Shown: piece by piece, positions 17,172-25,205 of the stretch
How positions within the stretch are numbered: position 1 is the first letter of the stretch
Layout of the letters: every line of letters begins with the position of its first letter
Origin: Acidobacteriota bacterium
Lineage (GTDB): Bacteria > Acidobacteriota > Terriglobia > Terriglobales > Acidobacteriaceae
Assembly: GCA_013289765.1 (NCBI GenBank)
Contig: JABCZI010000004.1
Span: forward strand, 310,001 to 374,000
DNA length: 64,000 nt
Reading direction: 5' to 3'
The notes under the pieces: model-generated
Told to the model about the DNA's origin: nothing
The model's input: only the letters and a program-made list of their open reading frames with translations
Databases searched by the model: none
Made by a program: the position numbers and the translations under genes

Positions 17172-18470
17172 ATGCCCTTGTTTTCGATGAAGACTCTGCT
17201 CACGCCCGGCATCTGTTTGCTGGCGGTTGCGGCCCTGCTGCATACGGGCCTGATCGCGCCTAGCGCCGCGGTCGTCAGCTACGCGTTCTACGGCGCGTGG
17301 ATCGCCGGCCTGCTTCTCGCCAGGCGCTTTCATTCGACGCGAATTTTTTCGGCCTTGCTGGTTCTATTCCTCGCTCAACAGGCAATCAACTATTTTTCCG
17401 GAGGGCATGTCCCGCCTGGCGCGCCGGGAATCAAGGCTCTGGCCGCAATTGGGCTGCTCTTGCCGCTTGATTTCGTTCTTCTCTCGTTCGAAAGAGAAAA
17501 GGGATTCACTGTTTCGAGCCTGGCACCGGTTGGATTGTTGCTATTCGTCGAGTCCGTTATTGTCGCGGTTCTCTGCCGTCCCGAGCCGTTGGCCGCTGTT
17601 GCACGCGGAATACATCACCCGCTCCCGGCGCCACTGGCTTTTGCCACGCAACTCGCTTTCGCGGCCGCGGCAGTGATCTTGCTCATTCGCTTCTTACTTT
17701 TCCGCAAGCCCGCGGAGAGCGGTTTCTTGTCGGCGTTGGCAGCTTGCTTTCTGGCGCTTCGTTTCGGAGGGGTCGGACTAGTTCCCTCAGTTTATTTCGC
17801 CGCAGCTGCGTTTCTGCTGGCAGGCTCGATCGTCGAAACTTCCTACCTGCTCGCCTATCACGACGAACTAACGACGCTACCCTCGCGGCGAGCCTTTCAC
17901 GACGCGCTGCTTCGGCTCGAAGCTCCATATTCAATCGCGATGGTGGATATCGACCACTTCAAGCGCTGCAACGATACTTACGGCCATGACACTGGAGATC
18001 AAGTCCTGCGCATGGTTGCGTCGCGACTGGCGCGCGTCTCCGGCGGAGGACAAGCCTACCGATGCGGCGGAGAAGAATTCGCCATTCTGTTTTCGGGCAA
18101 AACCACAAACGATGTGATTGACCATCTGGAAAAGCTTCGGGCCGATATCGAAGCCAGCACGCTGCGTTTGCGCGGGCCCGACCGCCGCCAGGAAATGCGC
18201 GGGCCCGATCGCCGTAATGAACGCCCGCGCGGGCGAGGCCAAACTGGCCACGCTATCCGCCAACTTTCAAGGGAAGCGTCTTCCAACGGGCTTTCCGTTA
18301 CCGCCAGCATCGGAATTGCGACTTCGAGAAGAGAAAATCCATCTGCCGAAGAAGTCATTCAGGCAGCTGATAAAGCGCTGTATCGTGCGAAAGCCGCGGG
18401 ACGGAACAGGATCGAGACTGCCTCGGCTCCGCGCCGCCGGTCGCGTGCGAAATCCGCAGGCATTGCCTAA
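17172..18470 (+). CDS. Membrane diguanylate cyclase (GGDEF) with an Arg-rich insertion
   Basis: 432 residues. About six to seven hydrophobic segments fill residues 6-235, followed by a GGDEF domain: YHDELTTLPSRRAFHDAL, MVDIDHFKRCNDTYGHDTGD and the active-site GGEEF in YRCGGEEFAILF. All catalytic signatures are present, so c-di-GMP synthesis is likely. The inhibitory RxxD site is not found at its usual place five residues before GGEEF. About 35 extra residues sit between the central and last strands; they contain two copies of RGPDRR encoded by a 27-bp tandem repeat (from 18171). Second possible start: Met6 (17187). The signal sensed by the membrane part is unknown. Confidence 0.92.
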   Translation: MPLFSMKTLLTPGICLLAVAALLHTGLIAPSAAVVSYAFYGAWIAGLLLARRFHSTRIFSALLVLFLAQQAINYFSGGHVPPGAPGIKALAAIGLLLPLDFVLLSFEREKGFTVSSLAPVGLLLFVESVIVAVLCRPEPLAAVARGIHHPLPAPLAFATQLAFAAAAVILLIRFLLFRKPAESGFLSALAACFLALRFGGVGLVPSVYFAAAAFLLAGSIVETSYLLAYHDELTTLPSRRAFHDALLRLEAPYSIAMVDIDHFKRCNDTYGHDTGDQVLRMVASRLARVSGGGQAYRCGGEEFAILFSGKTTNDVIDHLEKLRADIEASTLRLRGPDRRQEMRGPDRRNERPRGRGQTGHAIRQLSREASSNGLSVTASIGIATSRRENPSAEEVIQAADKALYRAKAAGRNRIETASAPRRRSRAKSAGIA

Positions 18471-18488
18471 AACAGCAAGAAAACGTCG

Positions 18489-18529
18489 GCCCGGATCGTC
18501 AATCCAAGGGGAGGTATAACGATCCGGGC
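18489..18529. terminator. Bidirectional terminator between convergent genes
   Basis: GCCCGGATCGT (18489-18499) and ACGATCCGGGC (18519-18529) are perfectly complementary over 11 bp with a 19-nt loop. On the plus strand TTTT follows 7 bp later. The hairpin lies between the cyclase stop (18470) and the end of the minus-strand microprotein (18564), so it can serve both. Confidence 0.7.
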
Positions 18530-18563
18530 TCGTGCGTTTTCGCAAGCACCACGAGCCGTGCGG

Positions 18564-18725
18564 TCAGCCCGCGGTCGATGGGGAAGGCGAATTCTTCCGT
18601 CCGCTGCCAGCACAGGCCGGACACTTCAAACGGATAAATGCCACACCCTCGGACTTACCGCTGATGTCCACAGGTCGGGCAATGTATCCGCTACCGCCGC
18701 AGCGCAGGCAGTCTTTCGGAGCCAC
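18564..18725 (-). CDS. 53-aa microprotein with two CxxCxGxG motifs (zinc-ribbon-like)
   Basis: A GTG at 18725, 6-7 bp after an AGGGGG ribosome-binding site, opens a frame of 53 codons ending at 18564. It encodes C-L-R-C-G-G-S-G near residue 6 and C-P-A-C-A-G-S-G near residue 35, spaced 29 residues apart. CxxCxGxG is the repeat of the DnaJ central zinc finger and related zinc ribbons, so one bound zinc is plausible. The C-terminus is basic and Ser/Pro-rich. It is too short for most gene finders and overlaps longer but less convincing frames on both strands. The likely terminator sits just downstream. Partner and function are unknown; free-standing DnaJ-like zinc ribbons often act on thiol or chaperone clients, but nothing here shows that. 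Confidence 0.6.
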   Translation of the reverse strand: MAPKDCLRCGGSGYIARPVDISGKSEGVAFIRLKCPACAGSGRKNSPSPSTAG

Positions 18726-18954
18726 TCATCCCCCTCAATTACAAAGAGTTTTTCACCGATTCGTCTTAGCAGCGCCAGAAAGTTAATCCTGTTACGAAAA
18801 CCGAACAAAACGGTTGTGACTTTGAAGGAGGCGCGAGCGGAAGGTTTAGTTCATGGGGCATTCCTTCGGCATTCCAGTATCCCGTAATCGAGAAACCTCA
18901 CTGCCCCTGGCGATCTCAACCGGACTGCCGTGATAAACTGAAGCTCCGCAACTC

Positions 18955-19048
<94 letters not shown>

Positions 19049-19117
19049 GTCCTTAGCTATCTGGCACTTGCAAGCTGGTGATACCTACACTGAGACCAGA
19101 ATCAGGAAGGATCACCA

Positions 19118-19400
19118 ATGGCCAACCGCGAAGTCAATCTCACTAGACGTCGATCTCACTAAGAGAGTTGAAACACCGCACGGGTCGCTGTATTGCCGAG
19201 TTCTGCTATCCGATAAGGGACCGATGAAATCCGACGTTGTGGTCGTAAATGGCAACGAAGTGCGGCATCTCGAGGGCGCGTATTACCTTGAATGGCGTGA
19301 AGGCTCGACGCAAAGAATCGGAACTGAACGCCATTGAACAACGGCATCGCGGTCGTGCCTGAGAATGGCGACAACGGCCACTACTCACTCAATTCCACAG
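19118..19400 (+). pseudogene. Decayed tyrosine recombinase (integrase) N-terminus
   Basis: An ATG at 19118 with a GGAAGG ribosome-binding site starts M-A-N-R-E-V. If one unit of the 16-bp duplication at 19133-19164 is ignored, the frame continues as DLTKRVETPHGSLYCRVLLS, then SDVVVVNGNEVRHLEGAYYL and EWREGS. This resembles, from memory of the family, the N-terminal region of acidobacterial phage-type integrases, where VLVNG..E.H.EGAYY.EW is usual. Further lesions follow: a probable deletion after REGS, then RKESELNA and NNGIAVVPENGDNG in two different frames, separated by one extra G. The catalytic domain is absent. Position directly behind tRNA-Ser(GCT), a typical integration site, supports the reading. 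Confidence 0.65.
19133..19164. repeat. 16-bp imperfect tandem duplication that breaks the integrase frame
   Basis: GTCAATCTCACTAGAC (19133-19148) is followed by GTCGATCTCACTAAGA (19149-19164). Sixteen is not a multiple of three, so the duplication shifts the frame after codon 5. Removing either unit restores a continuous frame. Confidence 0.85.
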
Positions 19401-19620
19401 GTCGTGGGGCACGGTTACGATCGTCGATGCCGAACCGACGTTGCCGGCCAAATCCTTAGGCACTGACGGTGATAACGTAGTGTCTCCCGTCCAAGTCGGT
19501 TCCATTTCGTGATGCCTAGAGTGTGGCCGTGAAGGAGTAGCTTCCACCAGGCCCTAGTGTGACTGGCCCGCTCGGATGAATACTTCCATATTCGTCCACC
19601 ACCACGCTTCGATTGAGTAC
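19389..19620 (-). pseudogene. Decayed C-terminus of a secreted Ig-like protein
   Basis: On the minus strand, EYGSIHPSGPVTLGPGGSYS and FTATL are followed by an in-frame TAG. The frame then continues ASRNGTDLDGRHYVITVSA, hits TAA with a one-base shift, and ends DLAGNVGSASTIVTVPHDL before a TGA at 19389-19391. The sequence is clearly an Ig-type beta sandwich (G-x-Y-x-I-T-V-S-A-x-D-x-A-G-N), but two stops and a frameshift inactivate it. It overlaps the end of the integrase remnant, so this gap is a scar of a larger inserted segment. Confidence 0.6.
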
Positions 19621-19632
19621 AATGAAGTTATT

Positions 19633-19878
19633 ATGACCAGCAATAATGAATCTCCATCCGTGTTGGAAGTATGTGCAAACGTTAAACGTATGGGCTACGC
19701 CGCTTCCTCCCGCGTCCGCCTTTATGGCGAGGATTTTGACGTACTGTCTGATCCGTTTCCAGAAGCGGGTGGAATCGCCATTCAAGCCAAAGCCCAGAAA
19801 GATTCCAGGATTTGCACCCTGCAGCTTCCTACAACATTTCTTAAGAGTGTGCGACGTAGCGACAGCGAAGCTGCTTAA
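19633..19878 (+). CDS. Small hypothetical protein (81 aa)
   Basis: ATG at 19633 encodes 81 residues, with a core SSRVRLYGEDFDVLSDPFPE followed by GGIAIQAKAQKD. It has no signal or membrane segment. The pattern (short, R-V-R-L-Y-G-E-x-F-x-V-x-S-D-P-F-P) matches my memory of small conserved acidobacterial hypotheticals, which supports a real gene, but I know no function. The frame is open 19 codons upstream to another ATG at 19576; the inner ATG is preferred because the outer part overlaps the decayed Ig gene on the other strand. It ends 49 bp before the convergent RDD gene. Confidence 0.6.
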   Translation: MTSNNESPSVLEVCANVKRMGYAASSRVRLYGEDFDVLSDPFPEAGGIAIQAKAQKDSRICTLQLPTTFLKSVRRSDSEAA

Positions 19879-19926
19879 CCCTCCGAACCACTTAGACTTT
19901 GTTTGAACCGAAGATTGGTCTTGCTC

Positions 19927-20703
19927 CTAGCGGAATTGGCTGCTATCTCTGATCTTTTTCGCTGCTTCCTCCAGAAAGTCGTCAACATGCTGGTGGGGCT
20001 GGGGCTGCAGCCCGGTCTTGGCTTTAATCCTGTCCGCTATTTGAATGGCCGTGTTCACTCTGACGTACTTATCGAGCTCCCATCGCCGGTGCAGGTAGGT
20101 TTCAATCAGGACTAGTTCCTCCGGCGTGACTTGGGCCAGGCCGGGAGAAGTCGCGACGCCTCGGCTCGAACCGTCGTCAGAGGTATTCCATGAAGGCCGC
20201 ACATCCTCGGTGGGCTTCTCGTGTATGACCACGGTACCCGCGACGAAATCTCCCAGCCTTCGGCTTTGCCGGTTACACATCATGCAGACCAAGCCCACGC
20301 CGTACATGCCCGGCAGCCCGTCAACAGCGCGCATCAGGTTCCGGCCGATTGCATCGAAGGCATTAATTGGCCTGCCTGATTCTTTAATAACGCGGATGCC
20401 AGCATAGCGTTTTCCGGGGGTTTGCCCCGACCAGATCGACTCGAAGAAAGCAAAATAGCCCCAGTAAATAGCAAATAGAATGAAGACCGCCAAGGCCGGC
20501 CCCAACAGCTTCGGAAGAAACATGAATACGGAGGATCCTACAGGCAGTGTAAATATAAAGATAAAAGCAGTGATGAGATAAAACACACTTTGAATTAGAG
20601 TATCAATTGCCAGGGCGAGGAACCGGCTTCCGATCCCAGCCAAAGGCAACTCCAGAGCGATTTGCTCGGGCGTATCAATTTTTAGTTCGTCAATCGAGTC
20701 CAC
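19927..20703 (-). CDS. RDD-family membrane protein
   Basis: About 258 residues. The opening IDTPEQIALELPLAGIGSRFLALAIDTLIQ is the classic RDD start (R-x2-A-x2-D-D-like, here R-F-L-A-L-A-I-D-T). Two hydrophobic hairpins follow (about residues 35-100), then GKRYAGIRVIKESGRPINAF and a third helix region. The soluble C-terminus (about 170-258) is predicted cytoplasmic. A TTG at 20736 is possible but would overlap the divergent gene by 32 bp; the GTG at 20703 has a GGA upstream and is preferred. RDD proteins are poorly understood and are sometimes sodium/proton transport-related. Context links it to the SpoIIM-DUF58-MoxR block. Confidence 0.88.
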   Translation of the reverse strand: MDSIDELKIDTPEQIALELPLAGIGSRFLALAIDTLIQSVFYLITAFIFIFTLPVGSSVFMFLPKLLGPALAVFILFAIYWGYFAFFESIWSGQTPGKRYAGIRVIKESGRPINAFDAIGRNLMRAVDGLPGMYGVGLVCMMCNRQSRRLGDFVAGTVVIHEKPTEDVRPSWNTSDDGSSRGVATSPGLAQVTPEELVLIETYLHRRWELDKYVRVNTAIQIADRIKAKTGLQPQPHQHVDDFLEEAAKKIRDSSQFR

Positions 20704-20704
20704 A

Positions 20705-21682
20705 ATGATTTCCACTCGCTGGCTGGAAAAGCGCAAGCCTTACTGGAGCAAGCTGGAAACGCTGCTGAACCGAAGCAAGCAAGACGGGCTGAAGTCGCTT
20801 GCCCGCTCCGAACTCCAGGAACTTAGTCTGCTTTACCGGCAAACGGCGGCGGATCTCGCCGCTATTCGCGAAGACCGCGGTTCTGTGCACTTCGCCCGCT
20901 ACGTCAACCAGTTACTTGTTCGCGCCCACAATACCATCTATTCGGGTCGCAGGGCGAGTACTTCGGCGATGCTTTTGTTTTTCTGGAGCACCTTCCCCGC
21001 GACCTTCCGGCGGAACCTGAAGCAGTGCCTCCTGGCGGTGCTTATCTTCCTGATCGCCGGAGGAGTCGGCGCTAGCCTGACGTATCAGAATCCTGACTTT
21101 AAAGTGAAGATTCTGGGGCCTCAGATGGTGGAGACGATTGACCGCCATGAAATGTGGACGCACTCGATCGTTGGCATTAAGCCGCTGGCCTCGAGCGCCA
21201 TTATGACCAACAATATGAGCGTGGGCTTTACCACTTTTGCATTTGGGATCACGGCTGGCTTGGGCACGATTTACATGATGGCATTTAACGGATTGCTGAT
21301 CGGAGTGATCGGCATGGCATGCCATCTGTCAGGAATGAGCCTGCAGCTATGGAGTTTTGTGGCGCCGCATGGAGTTCTCGAACTTCCGGCCATCTTTATT
21401 GCCGGTGGTGCAGGCCTGCGAATCGCCCAAGGTCTCCTGTTTCCCGGCTTATTGCCGCGGCGAGACTCCCTGGCGCGAGCCGGGCTGCAGGCAGTGCAAC
21501 TGGTTCTGGGCACAATTCCTATCCTCATCGTTGCGGGCTTGATCGAAGCATTCGTCTCGCCGACGGGTCTGCCACTTGTCTTGAAGTTCTCCATAGCGGG
21601 AGCGTTGCTCGTGATACTCGCAGCTTACTTGTTCGGGTTCTCAACCGACGCGCGTCGGCTCAGAGCTGATTCCGTTCCTTGA
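20705..21682 (+). CDS. SpoIIM-like membrane protein (DUF95)
   Basis: 325 residues. A charged helical N-terminus (WLEKRKPYWSKLETLLNRSK) is followed by about five to six membrane helices, with the conserved SpoIIM core THSIVGIKPLASSAIMTNNM and VAPHGVLELPAIFIAGGAGL. The H-G-x-x-E-L motif is diagnostic. In sporulating Firmicutes SpoIIM is part of the engulfment peptidoglycan hydrolase complex; in Gram-negatives the homologue sits next to RDD, DUF58 and MoxR genes and its role is unknown. The start codon is one base away from the divergent RDD start. The 3' end overlaps the convergent DUF58 gene by 23 bp. Confidence 0.9.
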   Translation: MISTRWLEKRKPYWSKLETLLNRSKQDGLKSLARSELQELSLLYRQTAADLAAIREDRGSVHFARYVNQLLVRAHNTIYSGRRASTSAMLLFFWSTFPATFRRNLKQCLLAVLIFLIAGGVGASLTYQNPDFKVKILGPQMVETIDRHEMWTHSIVGIKPLASSAIMTNNMSVGFTTFAFGITAGLGTIYMMAFNGLLIGVIGMACHLSGMSLQLWSFVAPHGVLELPAIFIAGGAGLRIAQGLLFPGLLPRRDSLARAGLQAVQLVLGTIPILIVAGLIEAFVSPTGLPLVLKFSIAGALLVILAAYLFGFSTDARRLRADSVP

Positions 21683-23039
21683 TCTGCAGGTAAGAGTTTA
21701 CAAGCGCGGGAGAGATTCCTCTCGTTCCTACTTCCAGTGCAAGGGCTCCCCGCTCGCGCAAGCGAGCTAACAGCAATTCGCGGCGGTGAACCATCTCCTG
21801 CGCCGCAGCCACTTGATACATTTCGGTTTCGCTTTGTGGCCTCTTTGCCGCCAATTCGCCCAAGTCCGGTTGGCCGATTACCACGAATAAAACCAGATGT
21901 TTCGGCATCATCATGGCCGCCGCCTCGATGACGTCGGGAGTCATGGCGGTCTCGGCAAGATCGGTAAGCCATACGATGAGGCTGCGGCGTTTCTGGTCCG
22001 TCAAAAGACGCGCCGCCATCTGCAGATGATCGGCCTCAGGGACTTCTTCGTGTATCAGGGCCAGTTGTTCGATGAGTTGCCGTAAGTGAGCGCTGCCTTT
22101 GGCGGCCGGAAGTTGCTGACGAATCGCTCGGCCGTAGGCCACCAGTCCCACGCGGTCGCCGGAGTACAACGCAACCTGAGCCAGGCTCAGCGCGGAGTTG
22201 ACGGCATAATCGAGTTTGCTGAAGGCTCCCACGCGCGCGCGCATTAAACGCCCGGAGTCGATGACGATCCAAACCGTCTGGCTGCGTTCAATTTGATAAA
22301 CGCGGGTGACTAGCTTGCCGCGCCGCGCGGCTGCGGTCCAGCAGATATCTCGATACTCATCTCCAGGACGGTATTCGCGCAAGCTTTGAAACTCGCGGCC
22401 GATCCCGCGGATTCGCGAGTGGCGTTTTTCAACGGCAATCTGCCGGCTGCGCAGCAGATAAATGGAGTCGCGTTTCGCCTCCTCCAGATTGGGATAAACC
22501 CGCACCGCCTGTGCGACGGAGGCCCGAACCCATTTCTCTGCGATTCGGAAAACGCTCTGATAACGGACATAGCAGGCTCCCAGGCTCGCGTCTCCTCGTT
22601 GAGCCGGACAGATTTGATAGGTTGCTGCCGCTTCATTTCTGGCTCCGGCCCTAACGGTCAGAGTTGGGGGTTCGCTCCTCAATTGCTCGGGAACAGTGTC
22701 GACCATCGTGGCCCGCACAGCCTTGTCAGAGGAATTGATGAGCGTGAGATCAATATCCGACCGAGTCGACATTGCGACTGCAGCACGCCATGTGCGTCTT
22801 ACTGACAGTTGCGAGGGATGGGGCAGTTGCGCGAGATCGGCAAGCCAAGCGAAAACGACGAGACCGTCCCATGCCACCAGTGCATAAACAAATCGTAGAT
22901 CGAGAAACGCCGGAATCATCCATAAAAAGCCCAGCAAGAGTAGCGTGAAGAAACGATCGCCAAACGCCAGCCCCAAGCGCTTGTACGATTGGGCCGCTGC
23001 CTCAACCTGGGCCGGCACCAACGTTCCAAGATCACTCAT
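21660..23039 (-). CDS. DUF58 domain protein (vWA-like)
   Basis: 459 residues. A paired N-terminal hydrophobic hairpin (about 31-66) is followed by a beta-rich segment and the DUF58 core: IRGIGREFQSLREYRPGDEY, RDICWTAAARRGKLVTRVYQ and VWIVIDSGRLM. That last strand resembles a von Willebrand A start, but the MIDAS DxSxS is incomplete (D-S-G-R). MoxR ATPases are thought to act with such vWA proteins as chaperone-like maturation machines for envelope or metal enzymes. It lies 10 bp downstream of moxR in one operon. Confidence 0.9.
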   Translation of the reverse strand: MSDLGTLVPAQVEAAAQSYKRLGLAFGDRFFTLLLLGFLWMIPAFLDLRFVYALVAWDGLVVFAWLADLAQLPHPSQLSVRRTWRAAVAMSTRSDIDLTLINSSDKAVRATMVDTVPEQLRSEPPTLTVRAGARNEAAATYQICPAQRGDASLGACYVRYQSVFRIAEKWVRASVAQAVRVYPNLEEAKRDSIYLLRSRQIAVEKRHSRIRGIGREFQSLREYRPGDEYRDICWTAAARRGKLVTRVYQIERSQTVWIVIDSGRLMRARVGAFSKLDYAVNSALSLAQVALYSGDRVGLVAYGRAIRQQLPAAKGSAHLRQLIEQLALIHEEVPEADHLQMAARLLTDQKRRSLIVWLTDLAETAMTPDVIEAAAMMMPKHLVLFVVIGQPDLGELAAKRPQSETEMYQVAAAQEMVHRRELLLARLRERGALALEVGTRGISPALVNSYLQIKERNQL

Positions 23040-23049
23040 AAATCGTCTC

Positions 23050-23997
23050 TCACTTCGGAACCTCGACCGCCTGCAACACGTCTTGCAGCACCTGATCAGG
23101 AGTAATGCCTTCCAGATCGGCTTCGGGCTTCATGATGATTCGATGACGGAGCACCGGTCGCGAAGAGGCTTTCACGTCGTCTGGAATTACGTAATCGCGC
23201 CCGTCGAGTGCGGCTACCGCTTTGGAGACCGCCATGAGACTGACTGCGGCGCGAGGGCTGGCCCCCAATGACAATGAAGGCCACTCGCGAGTTCGCCGCG
23301 CAATCTGCACGATGTAGCTGAACAACGCCTCCTCTACCGTAACCGATTTGAGTTCTTGCTGCGCCTGTTCCAGCAAACCCGCATCGATCGGCTTCAAATC
23401 CATCTTATCCAGTTCACGGGATTCAAATCCGTTCTGTACGTTGGCGAGCAATCGCACTTCATCCTGCTCACCTGGGTATGGCACACGAAGTTTTAACAGG
23501 AATCGGTCCAGCTGAGCTTCTGGAAGAGGATATGTGCCTTCGAATTCGACCGGATTCTGCGTGGCGAAGACGGTGAAGAACTGAGACAGCTGATATCCAG
23601 TCCCATCGATGGTTACCTGGTGTTCTTCCATGCATTCGAGCAGCGCTGCCTGCGTCCGGGGAGGCATGCGATTAACCTCATCAACCAGAAGCAAATCTGT
23701 GAACACCGGCCCTTTGTGCAACAGGAACGCGCTGGTTGCCATATTGAAAATGTTTGTGCCCACGATATCGGCCGGCATCAGATCAGAAGTGGACTGAACG
23801 CGGTGAAAATTCAGCCTCATCAGGTGCGAGAGGGTTTTCACGATCAATGTCTTCGCAATGCCGGGAACGCCTTCGAGCAGAACATGTCCACGGCAAAGTA
23901 ATGCGATCACACATTGGTCTTTGATTTCGTTTTGGCCGACTACCACCTTGCCCATCTCGTCGCGGATATGCTGCACTAACTGCGGGACTGCCTTCAT
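23050..23997 (-). CDS. MoxR-family AAA+ ATPase
   Basis: 315 residues. Walker A GVPGIAKTLIVKTLS (about residues 42-56), Walker B LLLVDEVNRMPPRTQAALLE and the family motif GTYPLPEAQLDRFLLKL are all present, with sensor 1 in FATQNP. The C-terminal lid includes ALDGRDYVIPDDVK and RPVLRHRI. MoxR proteins assemble and mature protein complexes together with vWA partners. The overlap with the upstream DUF4350 gene (4 bases) and the 10-bp spacing to DUF58 show tight co-expression. Confidence 0.95.
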   Translation of the reverse strand: MKAVPQLVQHIRDEMGKVVVGQNEIKDQCVIALLCRGHVLLEGVPGIAKTLIVKTLSHLMRLNFHRVQSTSDLMPADIVGTNIFNMATSAFLLHKGPVFTDLLLVDEVNRMPPRTQAALLECMEEHQVTIDGTGYQLSQFFTVFATQNPVEFEGTYPLPEAQLDRFLLKLRVPYPGEQDEVRLLANVQNGFESRELDKMDLKPIDAGLLEQAQQELKSVTVEEALFSYIVQIARRTREWPSLSLGASPRAAVSLMAVSKAVAALDGRDYVIPDDVKASSRPVLRHRIIMKPEADLEGITPDQVLQDVLQAVEVPK

Positions 23998-25205
23998 TCA
24001 CCTTTCTCCTTCTGAATGCCTTGAAACAGATTCCATTGAGCCGCGCAACCGTCAAGTTCTTGAAGCAATCGCAAGGCGACCGGGGCCTTCAGAAAAGGAT
24101 CGACACTGGCAGCCTCGCAGTTCTTGAGGACGGTGATAATTTTCTCGTTGCTGAATACCGCGGTATTGCGTCCCCCGCCGTTCAATCCCCAACGATTGCG
24201 AACGGCGGAAGCCAGGTCGTCCGCAGGAGTGTTAGCGGCGACGCCGAGTCGTCGCGTCAGCCAGTAGCGGAAGCGGCGGTAACAAATGTCGACGGCAACT
24301 GACGGAGATCCTGCTCTCTCGTAGAGTCCCCCGAGCGTCTGAACAAATTCTATCGGCGACAGGCGGGCTTCGGTCTTCGGCACACAGGTCGGGCCACTGC
24401 GACGCGAGAACGTAACAACGATTGCCAGAGCCAGAAGAACTAACTGTGCGAGAAGCCACTTCACCGGCGAGTGAACGATAGATCCCGCGAGCGTTTGTCG
24501 ATAGCCGTGAATATATTCGTCCCACAGGATTTCATTTTTTTGATCGCCCAGACAGGCCAGAAAGAATTCCAGATTGCCAGGCTCTTTTAGTCCTGCGTTC
24601 GTGAGAGGCGTGGCCGCAGCCCACCACAGAACTTCGCCTCGTCCGAAGGGATATTTCACCACTAACGTGTGGTCGCCATCGCCGTAGAGGGAGTACGCCG
24701 CTGTAGATGCCTGCCAATAGGCGCGGGGAGCGAGCACAATCTGCGGGGCCGCACGAGTAATTTGGGAAGGCGAAAGCGATGTCGCCTTCTTCCAGGTCAT
24801 CCCGGAGAGAATATCCGGCACGGACTCACTCTTGGGAAGAAGCGTGCCGGCAAACACGCCCGTTGCGATGACGTGGCCTCCTTGGGAAATGAAAGTTTTA
24901 AGCCGCTCTCGCTCTTCGCGAGTGGGAGCTTCTTCAGGTTCCGCAAGAACCACCGTGAAGGTTTTGGTTGGGCCCAGGGGGAGATCGCTTAGAGGCCGTT
25001 CCCAGCGTTGAATTTTGTAACCAGTTTCGGAAAGAAGCAGATAGGCCGCTTTCGCTCCGCCGGAAGCGCTCGAATAGCTGCTGGGGTATTCAGCTTGTCC
25101 GCCGTCACTGGAACTGAGCACGAACGCGGTAACGACAAGCAAAATGAAGACGAATCCCGCGCCAAGAAAAAGCTTCCGATCTTTCTGATTCAGCTTGGGT
25201 GACAT
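23994..25205 (-). CDS. DUF4350 domain membrane protein
   Basis: 403 residues. One helix near the N-terminus (FLGAGFVFILLVVTAFVL) is followed by a periplasmic alpha/beta domain with SSASGGAKAAYLLLSETGYK and FISQGGHVIATGVFAG, the DUF4350 core with a Rossmann-like GATase flavour. A second helix (LLAQLVLLALAIVVTFS, about 255-275) leads to a cytoplasmic tail rich in helices. DUF4350 proteins regularly accompany moxR-DUF58-DUF4129 operons. Function unknown. Overlaps moxR by four bases and the upstream DUF4129 gene by 16. Confidence 0.85.
   Translation of the reverse strand: MSPKLNQKDRKLFLGAGFVFILLVVTAFVLSSSDGGQAEYPSSYSSASGGAKAAYLLLSETGYKIQRWERPLSDLPLGPTKTFTVVLAEPEEAPTREERERLKTFISQGGHVIATGVFAGTLLPKSESVPDILSGMTWKKATSLSPSQITRAAPQIVLAPRAYWQASTAAYSLYGDGDHTLVVKYPFGRGEVLWWAAATPLTNAGLKEPGNLEFFLACLGDQKNEILWDEYIHGYRQTLAGSIVHSPVKWLLAQLVLLALAIVVTFSRRSGPTCVPKTEARLSPIEFVQTLGGLYERAGSPSVAVDICYRRFRYWLTRRLGVAANTPADDLASAVRNRWGLNGGGRNTAVFSNEKIITVLKNCEAASVDPFLKAPVALRLLQELDGCAAQWNLFQGIQKEKGE

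Noticed and set aside
18626..18808. Minus-strand frame of 60 codons over the microprotein
   Set aside because: It overlaps the frame with four ordered Cys and a better ribosome-binding site, so it is taken to be the shadow.
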